Notes under the pieces: model-generated
Databases searched by the model: none
The model's input: the letters and a program-made list of their open reading frames with translations, nothing else
Told to the model about the DNA's origin: nothing
From: Lepas anatifera
Lineage: Eukaryota; Arthropoda; Thecostraca; Lepadidae
Assembly: GCA_034440635.1 (NCBI GenBank)
Contig: JAOTON010001488.1
Location: 124,001-188,000 of the forward strand
Direction: 5' to 3'
Length of the DNA stretch: 64,000 nucleotides
In this document: positions 35,701 through 47,039 of the stretch, piece by piece
Layout of the letters: every line of letters begins with the position of its first letter
How positions within the stretch are numbered: position 1 is the stretch's first letter
Made by a program: the position numbers and the translations under genes

Positions 35701-36487
35701 CAAGGTCAAATGAGGTCATAAATTTCAAATATTGGCCATGCTGGGGACCGATCAGGAAATTCCGTGAGTATGCGGGGAAATGACAGGAATAAACTAAACG
35801 GGACCAGGGTCTTAGAAGAAAGGTCTCAAAGAATCTTTAACACAATTTTGGGGTCAGTGTCATTAACCTATGCGGTTACAATATGGTGAACTACCTATGA
35901 TACACAGTATAACTAGCACTATAGCAACTGTTTGGCGGGTAAGGAGGATTGACCTTTACCCATGAACTTTGACCTTGACCTTTCCATTGATTTATCCTAA
36001 CTATGACGTCAAAGCATAATATAAGTCAGACCGGGTAACGACATGTGACCGGAAACACTGGGATCAATGACCTTGAAAGCTCTGATGTGACCTTGACCTG
36101 TCACCTAGAGCTTGACCTTCACATGAGGTGACCTTGACATATCATCCCGTTTTTATGATGTTGTGACGTCACCACAAGGTCTCCAATGCAAGTGAACTGG
36201 GCCGACCGCGCGATTGTGGCAATTTCAAAGCACAGGTCTGACTTTGAAAGTCTATAAATAAATAAATAAAAATCAACCTATTTTAAAAATTGTTTCACCA
36301 ATCGACGTGCCGTTTAATTCTTACAAATGCGACCCAAGTATCGTTTATCGGCTACAAGCGGTTCTCCGGGCACTTCAGAAAAATATGTGGGGGGCCCGAG
36401 GCGCTCTGCAGTGCGTGTATGAAGGGTTCAGGGGAGGTTGTTCTACTCACCAATAGGCGCGATGTCGACGATGTGAATGGTCGTCAT
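29428..36487 (-). CDS. 2-oxoglutarate/Fe(II) dioxygenase (IPNS-like), four exons
   Basis: Exons in transcript order are 36487-36451, 33967-33657, 31964-31073 and 29751-29428. All boundaries are GT/AG and phases agree (1, 0, 0) once a one-base shift in exon 3 is allowed for. The product would be about 520 residues, longer than the usual 320-370 because exon 3 carries a disordered repeat insertion. Known family features are present in order: the N-terminal I-V-D-I strand, FAYLRHHGL, GGEYTGR, LLHYPPLP, the iron ligands H-x-D (31121-31129) and distal H (29635-29637), and the 2-oxoglutarate-binding R-x-S (29584-29592). The enzyme would couple 2-oxoglutarate decarboxylation to oxidation of a small substrate that I cannot name. 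The extra G at 31911-31913 puts a TAG in frame, so the allele is either a pseudogene or an assembly error. Confidence 0.85.
29887..30281. mobile_element. hAT-like MITE, 395 bp, in dioxygenase intron 3
   Basis: Ends are CAGTGGCGGATC and its complement GATCCGCCACTG. Perfect 8 bp target duplication CAGGAGCC at 29879-29886 and 30282-30289. The 8 bp duplication and CAGTGG ends fit the hAT superfamily. A related copy is at 43530-43890. No protein. Confidence 0.93.
30564..30999. mobile_element. TTAA-type MITE, 436 bp, copy 1
   Basis: Starts AGAGAATGTGGCACC and ends CACATTCCCT. The body matches 51435-51882, including CATATGCTGACGTCAC. Flanks are TTGA/TTAG, degraded from TTAA. Lies in dioxygenase intron 3, close to the exon 3 donor. 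Confidence 0.8.
31073..31964 (-). CDS. dioxygenase exon 3, frameshifted, with repeat insertion
   Basis: Starts after a pyrimidine-rich CGGCAG acceptor with D-Y-P-D-E-V-T-P-G-F and ends at CAG before GTGGGT. Its 892 bases are one more than a multiple of three. The downstream frame (LLEALQMALLAEM) is closed upstream by TAG at 31915-31913, whereas removing one G of the GGG at 31911-31913 would join both parts in register. Residues between the LLEALQ helix and LRLLHYPPLP are a disordered insertion of about 200 residues ending in PPADVS/PPADIS hexapeptides. The iron-binding H-T-D is at 31129-31121. Confidence 0.85.
31243..31440. repeat. 18 bp coding minisatellite
   Basis: About 11 units of an 18-base repeat (plus-strand form: GCTGGTGGACTGACGTCG), coding PPADVS, PPADIS, PPTDVS or PPAGTS on the minus strand. 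Units vary by single bases but keep length, so the frame is kept. Confidence 0.93.
32281..33303. mobile_element. TTAA-flanked DNA transposon, 1,023 bp, in dioxygenase intron 2
   Basis: TTAA at 32277-32280 and 33304-33307. Terminal inverted repeats are CCCGCGCCCAACCGGGGG against CCCTCGCCCCACCAGGGG, with GGGCCATCGATGCCCC-like inner repeats near both ends. The interior (about 32440-33180) carries more than 20 AGGTCA/TGACCT-type hexamers. No transposase frame. PiggyBac- or Kolobok-like by target site. Confidence 0.85.
33657..33967 (-). CDS. dioxygenase exon 2
   Basis: Starts after CCCCAG (acceptor) and ends before GTGAGA (donor). Codes the helical N-terminal half (GKEMMVAFRRTGFAYL, RHHGL, RRFFSLSQDQKMRYE, NGYTPIGGEYTGR, KECYDFQIFGE), a close fit to the N-terminal DIOX_N region. 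Confidence 0.9.
34320..34545 (-). repeat. reversed copy of the G-rich repeat family
   Basis: Runs from 'ggcaccccctcaaccccaaagg' to CAATCCTGGATCCGCC, the complement of the family start. Lies in dioxygenase intron 1. Confidence 0.55.
35500..35655. repeat. small element with CACTGGCGG end
   Basis: From GTCACTGGCGGTGGAACTAG to GACGTTCCGCCGTCACTGG, an imperfect inverted repeat around a 'gggcaccggggcacggtgcccc' hairpin. Confidence 0.5.
35670..36420 (+). repeat. AGGTCA-rich repeat, copy 1
   Basis: Homologous in the same orientation to about 50625-51380. Shared blocks include AAGGTCAATGTCTTC/AGGTCAATATCTTC, an 'aatatggt..actac' block and TTCTCCGGGCACTTC. Dense in TGACCTTGACCT words. Ends only about 30 bases from dioxygenase exon 1. 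Confidence 0.7.
36451..36487 (-). CDS. dioxygenase exon 1
   Basis: A 37-base coding exon: ATG, then M-T-T-I-H-I-V-D-I-A-P-I plus one base, followed by a GTGAGT donor. The I-x-x-V-D-I pattern is the first beta strand typical of the family. The leftover G joins GC of exon 2 to give Gly, which is why I accept so short an exon. Confidence 0.75.
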
Positions 36488-36711
36488 ATTTGGCGTCTGG
36501 TTCAGCTACGTTCGTAAATACTCCAGAATAGGTCCAGAATACAGCTCGGTCACGCGCCTGAGTAAGAAGCTCGTGTTAGGTGTGGTTTCGGAACAATTTC
36601 AACTTGAGTTAGTCTACACAGAAGCCCAGTGCACGCGCATTTAATCAGCACACACAGTGACCACAGTGGTTCCCTGTTTTCATTTCTACAAAACAACAGG
36701 ACAGGACATTT

Positions 36712-36872
36712 GCGGATCCAGGAGCAGCTTTTGGAGGGGGCTAAACCAGCCTTTGGGGGCTAAATCGAGAAAAAATCGTCAAATCATAGTAGTTATTTTA
36801 GGGGGCAACAAATACTATTTTAGGCTTTGATGGGGCCCCGACTCCCTTGGCCCCCCTCGGATCCGCAAGTGG
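36712..36872 (-). repeat. short element, reversed copy of 14774-14965
   Basis: Begins TTGCGGATCCAGGAGC, contains 'caacaaatactattttaggctttg' and ends CCCCTCGGATCCGCAAG, an inverted repeat. Confidence 0.6.
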
Positions 36873-37437
36873 GACAGGTACAGGTATAGGATGGGACCGG
36901 TATAGGTATGTTATACATTCGTAGTTCAAAAATAATTTTTTTCGCGCGATATATCCTTAGCCACTGAAGCGGCCTAAAACACCAAAGCGCACTTGAACTA
37001 CCGAGCGGTCTCGAAGCGTGCGTCCGCGAAGTCTACTTACTCTATTGCCTTGAGTCTACCGCTAACTTAGAAGAAAGTTCATATCACCTGGCCCGACCCA
37101 ACCGTACAAGCGCTTTTTGTGAGTTTATAACTGTAAGTAGCGGTCGTAAGGAAATGAATTTGCTCCTGGATCCGCTAATGACATGGCGGATCTACTCGGT
37201 AGGTTTGGAGGAGAAAATCAAAGTCGAAAAGCCAAAAAACGTCTCAGAGTGAAAGCTGTGGCCACAAGAAACTTGTTGTTTCCTATACGGGAATTATTCA
37301 CTCAAGGACGATTTCTAATATCAAGAGGGTCAAGGTTCAATGTTTACACTGAAATTAATACGTTCTCGGAAGGTCTGCTGCAGATGTGGTGCCGGAAATC
37401 GCAGTGTTGTGGGAATGACCTAGGACCCTAAAAAGAT

Positions 37438-37835
37438 GCTAGACCAGGAGACGGTAAAAGCGCTAGAAGACTTAAAACCCACCCGTCGGCAAAAACGGCC
37501 AGAAAAAAACTAAAATTAAAAATCAATAACACGAAGGCAGCCTAAAAAGCCAAAAAGCCTAAGTTCAGAAACTAAAACGTCTAAGCCCTAAAATGTCCAA
37601 AAAGGCTAAGACAAGGTAAAGATAAAGATAACTCACGCTTTTTATCTTCATTTTTACCCTGTCTTGCCTTTTTAGACTTTTTATGGGTTAGACGTTTTAG
37701 TTTCTGGACTTTGGCTCTTTTACTTTTTAGGCTACCTTTGTATTATGATTTTAGATTTTAAGCTTGTTTGGCCTTTTCTCCGACGGGTGGGATCTAAGCC
37801 TTTTGGCGTTTTTACCGTCTTCTGTTTAATCATTA
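37438..37835. mobile_element. nested foldback MITE, about 395 bp
   Basis: A self-complementary segment: its first half (ACGGTAAAAGCG, CCCACCCGTCGG, AAACTAAAACGTCTAAG) is mirrored in its second half (CGACGGGTGGG, TTTTACCGTCTTC). It is absent from the matching place in the right arm near 43120-43138, where AACAAGATGATTAATAGCC is continuous. Confidence 0.8.
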
Positions 37836-38899
37836 GCCTGGTCCGGATTTAGGTTTTTTTCTTCAGAAAGTAACGGATCGTTGTTCATTAGATGCATTTT
37901 TTGGTGCTGATTACGATGCGCTCATCAGAAATGCAATTTTCGAAAAACTTTTGGTGGCCCACTCGAGTTGAAGGTTTTGCATTTTGCCCAATTTTCCACT
38001 TTTTGGCTCACCATCAACCCATATTACCAACGAGGTGGAAAAAATTGCGCTGGGCTGGTAGTTTGGTTCATTGGTGTTCCATTCGCTTTGTTTTTGTTGT
38101 TATAACTTGCACACATAACCGTTATTTTTTGCTTATCATATCCGCTTTTAGTTGACCTTGCACTGGCTCTCCATAGATGGCGCTAGCGGCGTGTCTTGGT
38201 AAGTGAATACTGATTCCCTCGGGGACTGGGAATGTGAACAGCAACGTGAAAGGTGAGAAACAATTGCGAATTGGATTGTATAAACGCACTTAAAGAGCTG
38301 TTTTCAAGCAGCACTGAAGCTGTTAACACTGGTTCTCAGGTATTTTAAGCATGCCATGTCCAAATATGCTGCTGCTGCTGAAGTCCCGACCATAACCCTT
38401 TACCAATAGACGCAGGAACCGTGGGGGCTGTGGTGGTGGCTGTTGCACCCAACTTTCAGAGTGTGGCAGCAGCTCTAACCCCGTCCCCAGTTTGAGCCGA
38501 TTCTGAAACTTCTCTATTAACATTTAAGTGATATGCCTAATCACCCCCGGCCATACCAACGCGGAAGCCCCTTCCTCCAGCCTACACCTTTCCTCCGACT
38601 AAAATGGTCTCTCCACCTATGCCTTCACCGACTGAATGCTTCCGTATTTGCGCCAAAAAGACTCTGCAGCAACCCTACTTTGACTGAAGTGCGAGGGTAT
38701 CAGTTTTGAGGCTAGTGACCTCTAGCCCAGTCTCCTCTGACATATTTAGAGGTCGTTGTGGCCCAGAGAAGAATTATTTCTTTTACGTAGACGGATAGGA
38801 TTGATAATTTTCAACGTTGTGGTACAGCAGAAAAAATCGACCGGTTTGGCATTATGCAAACATTTTAATACAAACGTGACATTGGTCACCAGGTTTTAA

Positions 38900-40136
38900 C
38901 CCTATTTCCGGCAGGGGGGCTAATATTGCCCCCCTTCAGGTTTTTCGAGAATATCTCCGAAACGGCTTGCGATAGAACTTTGAAACTTCCTGACTTTTCC
39001 TAAAACTAGTACAGGCAGGTTTTCTGAAATTTTCAAGATTATATATTTACCAGGGGCGGAGCTATGGCTGGGTTTTTGGGGAGGTTCTATCCACAAACCA
39101 AGTATTATCGTATGCGATGGGTTTTTTTGTAAAAGGAAGCCGTCTCTGCTGATCCTGATACCAGTTATATGGTTTTATTATATCATTTTTTATGTGAGAT
39201 GATAGTGCATTCACAATTGTCACTATTTGTATTCATCAGGGGCGGTTACAGCAGTTCAAAATGGGGGGAATGTTATCAAGAAGGACTAAACGTTAGTAAG
39301 TGAGAAGACTGCTTACAGCCGTGTCAGGGCGAATACAATTGGGTATATGAAAATTCAAAATAGTTGTAACCCAATTCTAGATTACCAGAGGCGTGTCCAG
39401 TCACTACACATTTTCAAAATGTATATTCCCAGCCAGTATCACCGCCGCGACTCAATATCGTTGTATATTGAAAATGTGTTTCCAATCACCCCACCCCCAC
39501 GACGAGTCCTTGATCCGCCTATGTCACCCCTTTCCCAGAGCTACTATGGGAGGGTAAAAATTATCAGAAATTAAATTTCAACTAGTCGAGGGACTAATAT
39601 ACTCATGCATACCATTCGCATATTGTTGGTATGTATTTTACCCCACTGTTTTACCTTACTGCATCCGCCCCTGATGAGTTTTTCACTTTTTTTCTCATTT
39701 ATTTATGTGTCAAAGATGCCAAGCAGTATATGACGGCTTCTAATCCGCGTAACAAAAACTTTTTAGGTTGTATATATTTCCCCTCATAGTCCTGGTCCTG
39801 GAACTGCCATTGAATTTCGAATTTTTGCGTAACTCGAGTATATGAAAATTTTGGGTCAATTATTTGTAAATCTGAACTAGTTTTGTGAAAATCGTACAAC
39901 AGAGACAAGGGTTATGGAAAATCTAAAAAATACACAAAAATTGTATATTTTGCACGACCTTCTCCTAAAAAATAAAAATTTTGAAATTTTCTTTTTTCAA
40001 AATAAAGTTTAGCAGCAGAGGAATCTATGGCACTTTGAATTTTCAAAATCGGCCGGTTAGATTACGAGATCTTAGGGGGGGCGATATTGCCCCCCTGCCG
40101 GAAATAGGGGTAGCCGGGAGCCTGACGGAAATAGGG
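38900..40136. mobile_element. nested TTAA-target element, 1,237 bp (piggyBac-like)
   Basis: Ends CCCTATTTCCG and its complement, flanked by TTAA at 38896-38899 and 40137-40140. Sub-terminal blocks GGCAGGGGGGC/GCCCCCCTGCC are also inverted. The opposite arm keeps the unoccupied site with a single TTAA at 42074-42077. The CCCT start plus TTAA fits piggyBac. No transposase seen. Confidence 0.92.
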
Positions 40137-43100
40137 TTAAGGACCGAAGAAAAATATGCTGTATGAAATCCTAAAATTTCCAACGACTTCCAACGACTAG
40201 ACATCCTGCACTAGTTGCATTGAATAATTCACATACCGGCATAATCCAAGTTTTACGTTATGTTCTCTTTGCAGTTTTATGTTTCCTCTGAACAAAATTC
40301 AACATGGACGGACGGTAATATTTGCAAAAAAAAGCCTGACCGTGAGTTTGGCATGTCATAGGGCACCTTGTTATGACAAGAATTGGACTCGTGGAGGAGC
40401 GGAGCAAAGATGAGTGCCATATTCTTATAAAACTATCAATAACAGGGTAACGGCTGAGATTATGGATGTATGTGCAAGCGTATCACTGCCTACACGTGCA
40501 AAACAGGCCATGCTGAAGGAACTAAGAGGGCTTTAGAAAGGATGAGAGACAAAAAAGAAGCATGTAAACAGGTTTGGCAAGCGAGCTGCTACATCAACTG
40601 CTGCGATGGATTCGCTGATTGATATCAGCAGCCGAGAACGTGAGCCTGAACTAGTAGAAGACAGTGTATCTGGCCGACCAGCCAAGTGCCAGACGTATTC
40701 AGACAGGCAGCCTCGATCAGGAAACCACAGAGCGATGGCAGAGGAGAGTTCAGCGAGCGGGTCGAGCAGTCATAAGAGGAGCAGCCGTCACCTCCCCGAG
40801 TCAACAGGCGACGGCCGAGACAGCAAACACGCCTGTGGAAACTGGTGTTTCAGGTAGCGCTATCATCTGCTAAGCTATAATGACTTGGTAATCCTGATCA
40901 AAGGGATATTATCTGTGTATGAACAATATTATTTTCAGAAACCAGTCTGCTCATAAATCCGATCAGAACACCCACAAGCTATATATTTATATATTTTTTA
41001 AACATTGTCCAAGTCGTTCACAGTCCATAACTCACAAACCATAAGGAAGGATAGACCGTAGAAGAACGACAAGTAATGCCAACCATTTTTATGTTTTATG
41101 AGTTATGGAACCGTAAGGAAGGATAGGAGAACGACAAGCAATGCGTACCATGTCTTATGGTTTATGAGCTATTGACTGTGAACGACTTGGACAGTGTTTT
41201 GAAAAATATATATATACATATAGCTTGTGGGTGTTTTGTTAGAATTGTTGAGCAGACTGGTTTTGAAAATAGCATTGCTCATACACAGATAATATCCCTT
41301 TGATCGGGATTACCGAGTCATAATAGCTTAGCAGATGATAGCATTAATGAAACACCAGTTTCCACAGGCGTGTTTGCTGTCTCGGCCGTCGCCTGTTGAC
41401 TCGGGGAGGTGACGGCTGCTCCTCTCATGACTGCTCGACCCGCTCGCTGGGCTCTCCTCTGCCATCGCGCTGTGGTTTCCTGACCGAGGCTGTCTGTCTG
41501 AAGGCGTCTGGCACTTGGATGGTCGGCAAGAAACACTATCTTCTGCTAGTCCAGGCTCAAGTTCTCGGCTGCTGGTATCAAACAGCGAATCCATCGCAGC
41601 AGTTGGTATAGTAGCTCGCTTGCCAAACTTGTTTGCATACTTCTTTTTTGTACTCTTTCTTTCCAAAGCCCTCTTAGTTCCTTCAGTATGGCCTGATTTA
41701 CACGTGTATGGAGTGATACGCTGGCACACACATCCATAACCCCTGCTGTTACCCTGTTCTTCCATTCTTTCATAGGAATATGACACTCATCTTTGCTCCG
41801 CTCCTCCATGAGTTCAATTCTTGTCATAAGAAGCCACCCTATGATATACAAAACTCACGGTAAGACTCCTTTATTTCTTGCAGATATAACCGTCCCTCCA
41901 TTTTCAATTTCGATCAGAGAACTGAAAGGAAAAGATAACGTAAACACTTCAATTATGTCGATGATTATCGATTATCATATGATTATAGATTGTTATCCAA
42001 TGCAGCTAGTGCAAGGTGCGGAAACGTTGGAAAGCTTATTTTGTGATTTCATTCAACATATTTCCTTCAGTCCTTAAAACCTGGTGACCAATGCCATGTT
42101 TGTAAAAAAAATGTTCGCACAATGCCAAACCAGTCGATTTTTTTATGCTGGACCGCAACGTTAAAAATGGTCAATTCTATCCGTATACGTAAAACATATA
42201 ATTCTTCTCTGGGCCACAACGACCTCTAAATATGTCAGAGGAGACTGGGCTAGAGGTCGCTAGCCTCAAAACTGATACCCTCGCACTTCAGTCAAAGTAG
42301 GGTTGCTGCAGAGTCTTTTTGGCGCAAATACGGAAGCATTCAGTCGGTGACGGCATAGGTAGAGAGACTATTTTAGTCGGAGGAAGGGGCTTCCGCGTTG
42401 GTATGGCCGGGGGTGATTAGGCATATCACTTAAATGTTAATAGAGAAGTTCCAGACTCGGCTCAAACTGGGAGGCGGGGTTAGAGCTGCTGCCACACTCT
42501 GAAAGTTGGGTGCAACAGCCACTACCACAGCCCCCACGGTTCCTGCGTCTATTGGTAAAGGGTTATGGTCGGGACTTCAGCAGCAGCAGCATATTTGGAC
42601 ATGGCATGCTTAAAATACCTGAGAAACAGTGTTAACAACTTCAGTGCTGCTTGAAAACAGCTCTTTAAGTGCGTTTATACAATACAATTCGCAATTGTTT
42701 CTCACCTTTCACGTTGCTGTTCACATTCCCGGTCCCCGAGGGAATCAGTATTCACTTACCATGTCACGCCGCTAGCGCCATCTATGGAGAGCCAGTGCAA
42801 GCTCAACTAAAAGAGGATATGATAAGCAAAAAATAGCCGTTATGTGTGCAAGTTATAACAACAAAAACAAAGCGAATGGAACACCAATGAACCAGACTAC
42901 CAACCCAGTGCAATTTTTTCCACCTCGTTGGTAATATGGGTTGATGGTGAGCCAAAAAGTGGAAAATTGGGCAAAATGCAAAACCTTCAACTCGAGTGGG
43001 CCACCAAAAGTTTTTTCGAAAATTGCATTTCTGATGAGCGCATCGCAATCAGCACCAAAAAATGCATCTAATGAACAACGATCCGTTACTTTCTGAAGAA

Positions 43101-43529
43101 AAAAACCTAAATCCGGACCAGGCTATTAATCATCTTGTTAGGGTCCTAGGTCATTCCCACAACACTCAAGACTTAAATTGACTGATTCTGCTTGAAGTTG
43201 ACTCGTTCGGTTGCAGCTTCAAAACCTTCCTTATTAACTTAAAAGGAAACGGGGCAAAAATTCGAAAGCGGGGGAGGGGCAAAAACATAATTTTGGTTTT
43301 TTCGTTTGGGGGACAAATGCCTTCCTCCTGAATCCGCCGCTGCGGTGTCATGCTTCGTATCTTTCGAATAAGACGTTCGAATCGTTGTATACGCCTCTGG
43401 AATATTTTGATGCTGGTGCTACACAAAGCTCGAAGGAGACGTCAATGCATCATATACGATCAAGTCATTTGGATGATGAGACCACTGATAACCAGAATCT
43501 CTACTGTGCTTATTTAGCCCAGAATGGAC

Positions 43530-43890
43530 CAGTGGTGGATCTAGCCAGTCGATTTGGGATAGGCAAAAAAACATCACGCAGTGCAAAACAGCGCTACAAT
43601 ATGACTTCCCAGTAGAATTTTGGGTGAGAAAAAAAACGAAAAAAACGTCACCGGGTGAAAAAAATAACGACTCAAAATACATTTTTCCTATCCAAGGCCC
43701 CATATTTCCACTGAACTTAACTGGTTCTGTTTGAAGTTGAGAGTTGAAGCACCAAAATGTTGCTTCCAAACTAAAAAGGAGTCAGGGAAAAAGGAGGTCG
43801 ATCGCTTTGGGGGGGCAAAAACATAGTTTTGCCCCGAGTTTTCCGTTTGGGGGGGCAAATGCCTTTTTTGCCCCCCTGGATCCGCCACTG
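43530..43890. mobile_element. hAT-like MITE, 361 bp, copy 2
   Basis: Ends CAGTGGTGGATC and GATCCGCCACTG. Target duplication GAATGGAC at 43522-43529 against GAATGAAC at 43891-43898, one mismatch. It is in opposite orientation to the related element at 29887-30281, sharing the gggggcaaaa and GATCGCTTTGGGG blocks. A third, partial copy lies near 37180-37330. Confidence 0.88.
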
Positions 43891-44708
43891 GAATGAACAT
43901 TTTTCCCAGTTATATACAGCCGTGCCTTCGTTACTATGACTGAACGCACATGAACAGGTCGAGGTTGCGATAGGAAGAATTTGATCGGTGATGCTCCCTC
44001 ATCCGACCATGTGCCCCCGCCCCTTTCGAAAATGCTCGATCCACCTATGATCAAGAAGAATGTCATTGTTTGCACTGCTAGCTCTGAAAATCCTTTTATT
44101 GATTACTGATTGAATATGAGCAGCGGAAAAGGGGTAAGCGAAATCATTTGAGCCGAAAAACAAGGGAATTCACATATTGATCCATCGTACAAGTTTCATA
44201 TACAAGGGGAAGCCCGATCACCTTAAGATGCAGTATAATTTTGGTCATTTTTACGTCTGTAAGATCCGTTAGATCTCTCCCCATCAAACATGTTCTTTCT
44301 TTTTGCCACCACAGATCATCGTTATATTTCACGTTTGCACTCATAACGAAATTAAGTCCCCACGTGTTCATAGACAATGACTGTCCTGCTTTCAACGTTT
44401 ACAACGCTGCAGCCTCAGCCTTAGAAACGGAATCTTGAAAGGAATTAAAAGACTAAATGTTAATACTAAATTATTAAAAGGAAACTGACCGACTAAATGA
44501 TCATATCTTTATTATTTAGTCACCCGGGGATCCTGCCCTTAATGTAGTTCCTCCGTTGCTCATATGGCTGCCCAAGCCGTGTTTTACAACGGTTTTATAT
44601 ATTAAATTAGAATAAAAATTTAGCTGTAAACATAAAAAGATAGGAATAAGATAGGTGGTTAACCTGGTATCGTGTGTAAGAAATTGATTTCAGGTACGGA
44701 GTACGCAG

Positions 44709-44955
44709 CATAAGCGGATCCATGATTTCCGATGGAAGGCACATTATCGAGAGGCGCCATCCTCACCAGAGGGCGCCATTTTTGGGCGGCAAAACCAATC
44801 ATGTGGGCGCCAAATCCTATCGCAGGGGCGCCGATACTTGTATCCTGGGGAGAAACATTTCAGGGGTGTAACCGAGCTATCAGGGGCACGCCGTAACCAT
44901 TTCAGGGGGAAATGGTTAACCGGGGGAGTGCCCTCCCCCTGGATCCGCCTACGGT
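44709..44955 (+). repeat. copy of the G-rich repeat family
   Basis: Begins CATAAGCGGATCCATG and ends CCTGGATCCGCCTACGG. Contains 'gtgggcgccaaatcct' and 'accatttcagggg' phrases. Confidence 0.65.
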
Positions 44956-47039
44956 ACGTAGTGCTACCCCGGATGACGTGGAGGCGGAAGCAATCATATT
45001 TAATGAGCAGGAAGGGCTTTGCTGTGTAAGTGAGGAAGTGACCCCGTGCAGCGACGATTATCTCTTTAGCGAAGGAACATTCCTGGTCATATTTGTTCGA
45101 AGCAGAACAAGATGGGGGATCATTGGATACGTTTGGTATGAGCGGTGAACATTATCTTACGTGGTATTTTTAGCATCAATTAAACACTCGAGAGCTATCT
45201 TCCGGATGAAGATTTAGCTTAACATGAACATGTATCTAGCGGAATCGACGGGGCTAGATACGAATCGAGCATACGAAATACTTAGTATTTTGGTGTTGGT
45301 AGTCAAGACATGTGCGGATATCTTTAAGCATTCCCTTTGCAGGTCCGCAATTAAAAATCAAATGTCATTACCGCCGGGAATATTGTTTTGCGTTTGCCAG
45401 CCGGCGCCAGTTACGTAAGCGAGAACCCAGAATGGTGAACAATGGCAGGTGTAGCTGTTTTTGAAACTCGTGCATATGCACGGGTGTTCCCGAGATCCAC
45501 AAAAACAAGCGTCGGGATAAGATGGGTGGGCAGTAGACCTGTTCATATTAGACCTTTGTCTTCAAAAGTGTTCAAACTGATACTTTTCCCGTTCTCCAAG
45601 GTCTCAATGAACGGAATATAGCCTTTGTTTTGCTCTTGGGCCTTTGCTATGCCTGCCTCAAAAGCCATATAGTTTTTTTTGTTGAAGTTTTTAAAAAACA
45701 CTGCTAAATTCGGGATATCTGATCATTGTTTGAATTATACCTTCCTAGAGGATGATGCTATAGCGTAAAAAATGCTGCCAAATGAAAGCTAATGCATCTT
45801 TTCTCATTCTACCCAAGTCTTAATTTTTCTGTTGGGTCATCTCAGGTTACGGAGATATTTAAGGTCACGTGACCCGACCTCAAAACCCGAAATAACGAGT
45901 TTGATGCGGTGCCAAGGGATTAAGTGTCAACCGATTAGTTTGAAACTGCTTCAGCAGCACGCAGACATCATGGGCTACACATCTGCACATAATAATAATG
46001 TTTTTTTGCCTAAGATGGGGTCAATTTTGAGGTCACCCCATTATAAGGATATGAATAAAAATGCAACAGGCCGGTTTTTAAGTCAAATATGGCATGATAA
46101 GTTCTTACTGCTTCTGCCGTATAGTCTTGATACGTGTATGGCTCTCAAGTTGATATTTTAAGCGTTTGACCTTTCAGAGGTCATCTAAGGTCACCTTGAG
46201 GTAATATATTCAAAGGGCAATAACTCATCACCAAATTGAGATAGAGCGGCCCTTTTTATTTCATACTGCGCTTGTCTTGTCACAGGGATTTGATTGAAAT
46301 AACATATGACCATACCAGGTCACGGTGTAAGCTTGACTTAGGTCAAGGTCAGGTCATTTTTACTAATTGACCTTTGAAAGTCATTTTATGCATTATTCGA
46401 TTCGCCACGACGAGGGGACTTCAATTATACCAAAATATATTTTCTAGCTTCATTCAGTCAGAATGTATCGGGGGAAAACTAAAAATACCCATTGTAAGCC
46501 TTTTTGGCAGTCTGTGACCTCTGTTGACCTCAATATTGACCTGAACCAAAAATTTCTCTCCGCCATGTCAACACAGTTCGTATGCCCAGCAGTCATGCAA
46601 TGTTTTCACACAATTTTGTAGAAAGGGGTGGGTAAGGCTCAGAGAGCGCACTTTGCCCCTCAAAAGGCGATCTTTATCACCCAAGGCCGCTTAGTGGGCT
46701 TGCAGACTTAGTGTAAACTCATTTTTTAGAGGTGCCCCGCCCCTTGAACCCGTCTCTGATCCACGTTAAACTTACTAAAGGTAAAGACAATGGTACAATC
46801 AGCCATTCATATATTTGATTTCTTTCTACTTGACACGTCAATGGTGTACATTAGCTGTACATGAATCTTTGCACATTCACTATTAGGTGTGTGTCTTTAG
46901 ATGGGACACGACAAAAATGACATAGAAGTATGATAACACTACTAACACCATCATTGTATAAGAAACTGTCACATAGGATGACACTCAACCATGTATTGTT
47001 ACTTGTTCAATGTAGCTTTACGGTAACTGTCAAATTTCT

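Larger units (their letters stand above)
37404..43165. mobile_element. 5.76 kb palindromic element with nested insertions
   Basis: Both ends are GTGTTGTGGGAATGACC in inverted orientation (37404 inward and 43165 inward). The centre is near 41095, where a CATAAGGAAGGATA region turns into its own complement. The left arm is about 3,690 bp and the right about 2,070 bp. Subtracting the two insertions in the left arm (about 395 bp near 37438-37835 and 1,237 bp at 38900-40136) leaves about 2,060 bp, so the arms match in length. Mirror-image open frames (41328-41786 on the minus strand and its partner near 40450-40860 on the plus strand) share words such as MDSL and SSHxRSSRHLPES, but I recognise no domain. 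No clear target duplication at the outer ends. Confidence 0.85.
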
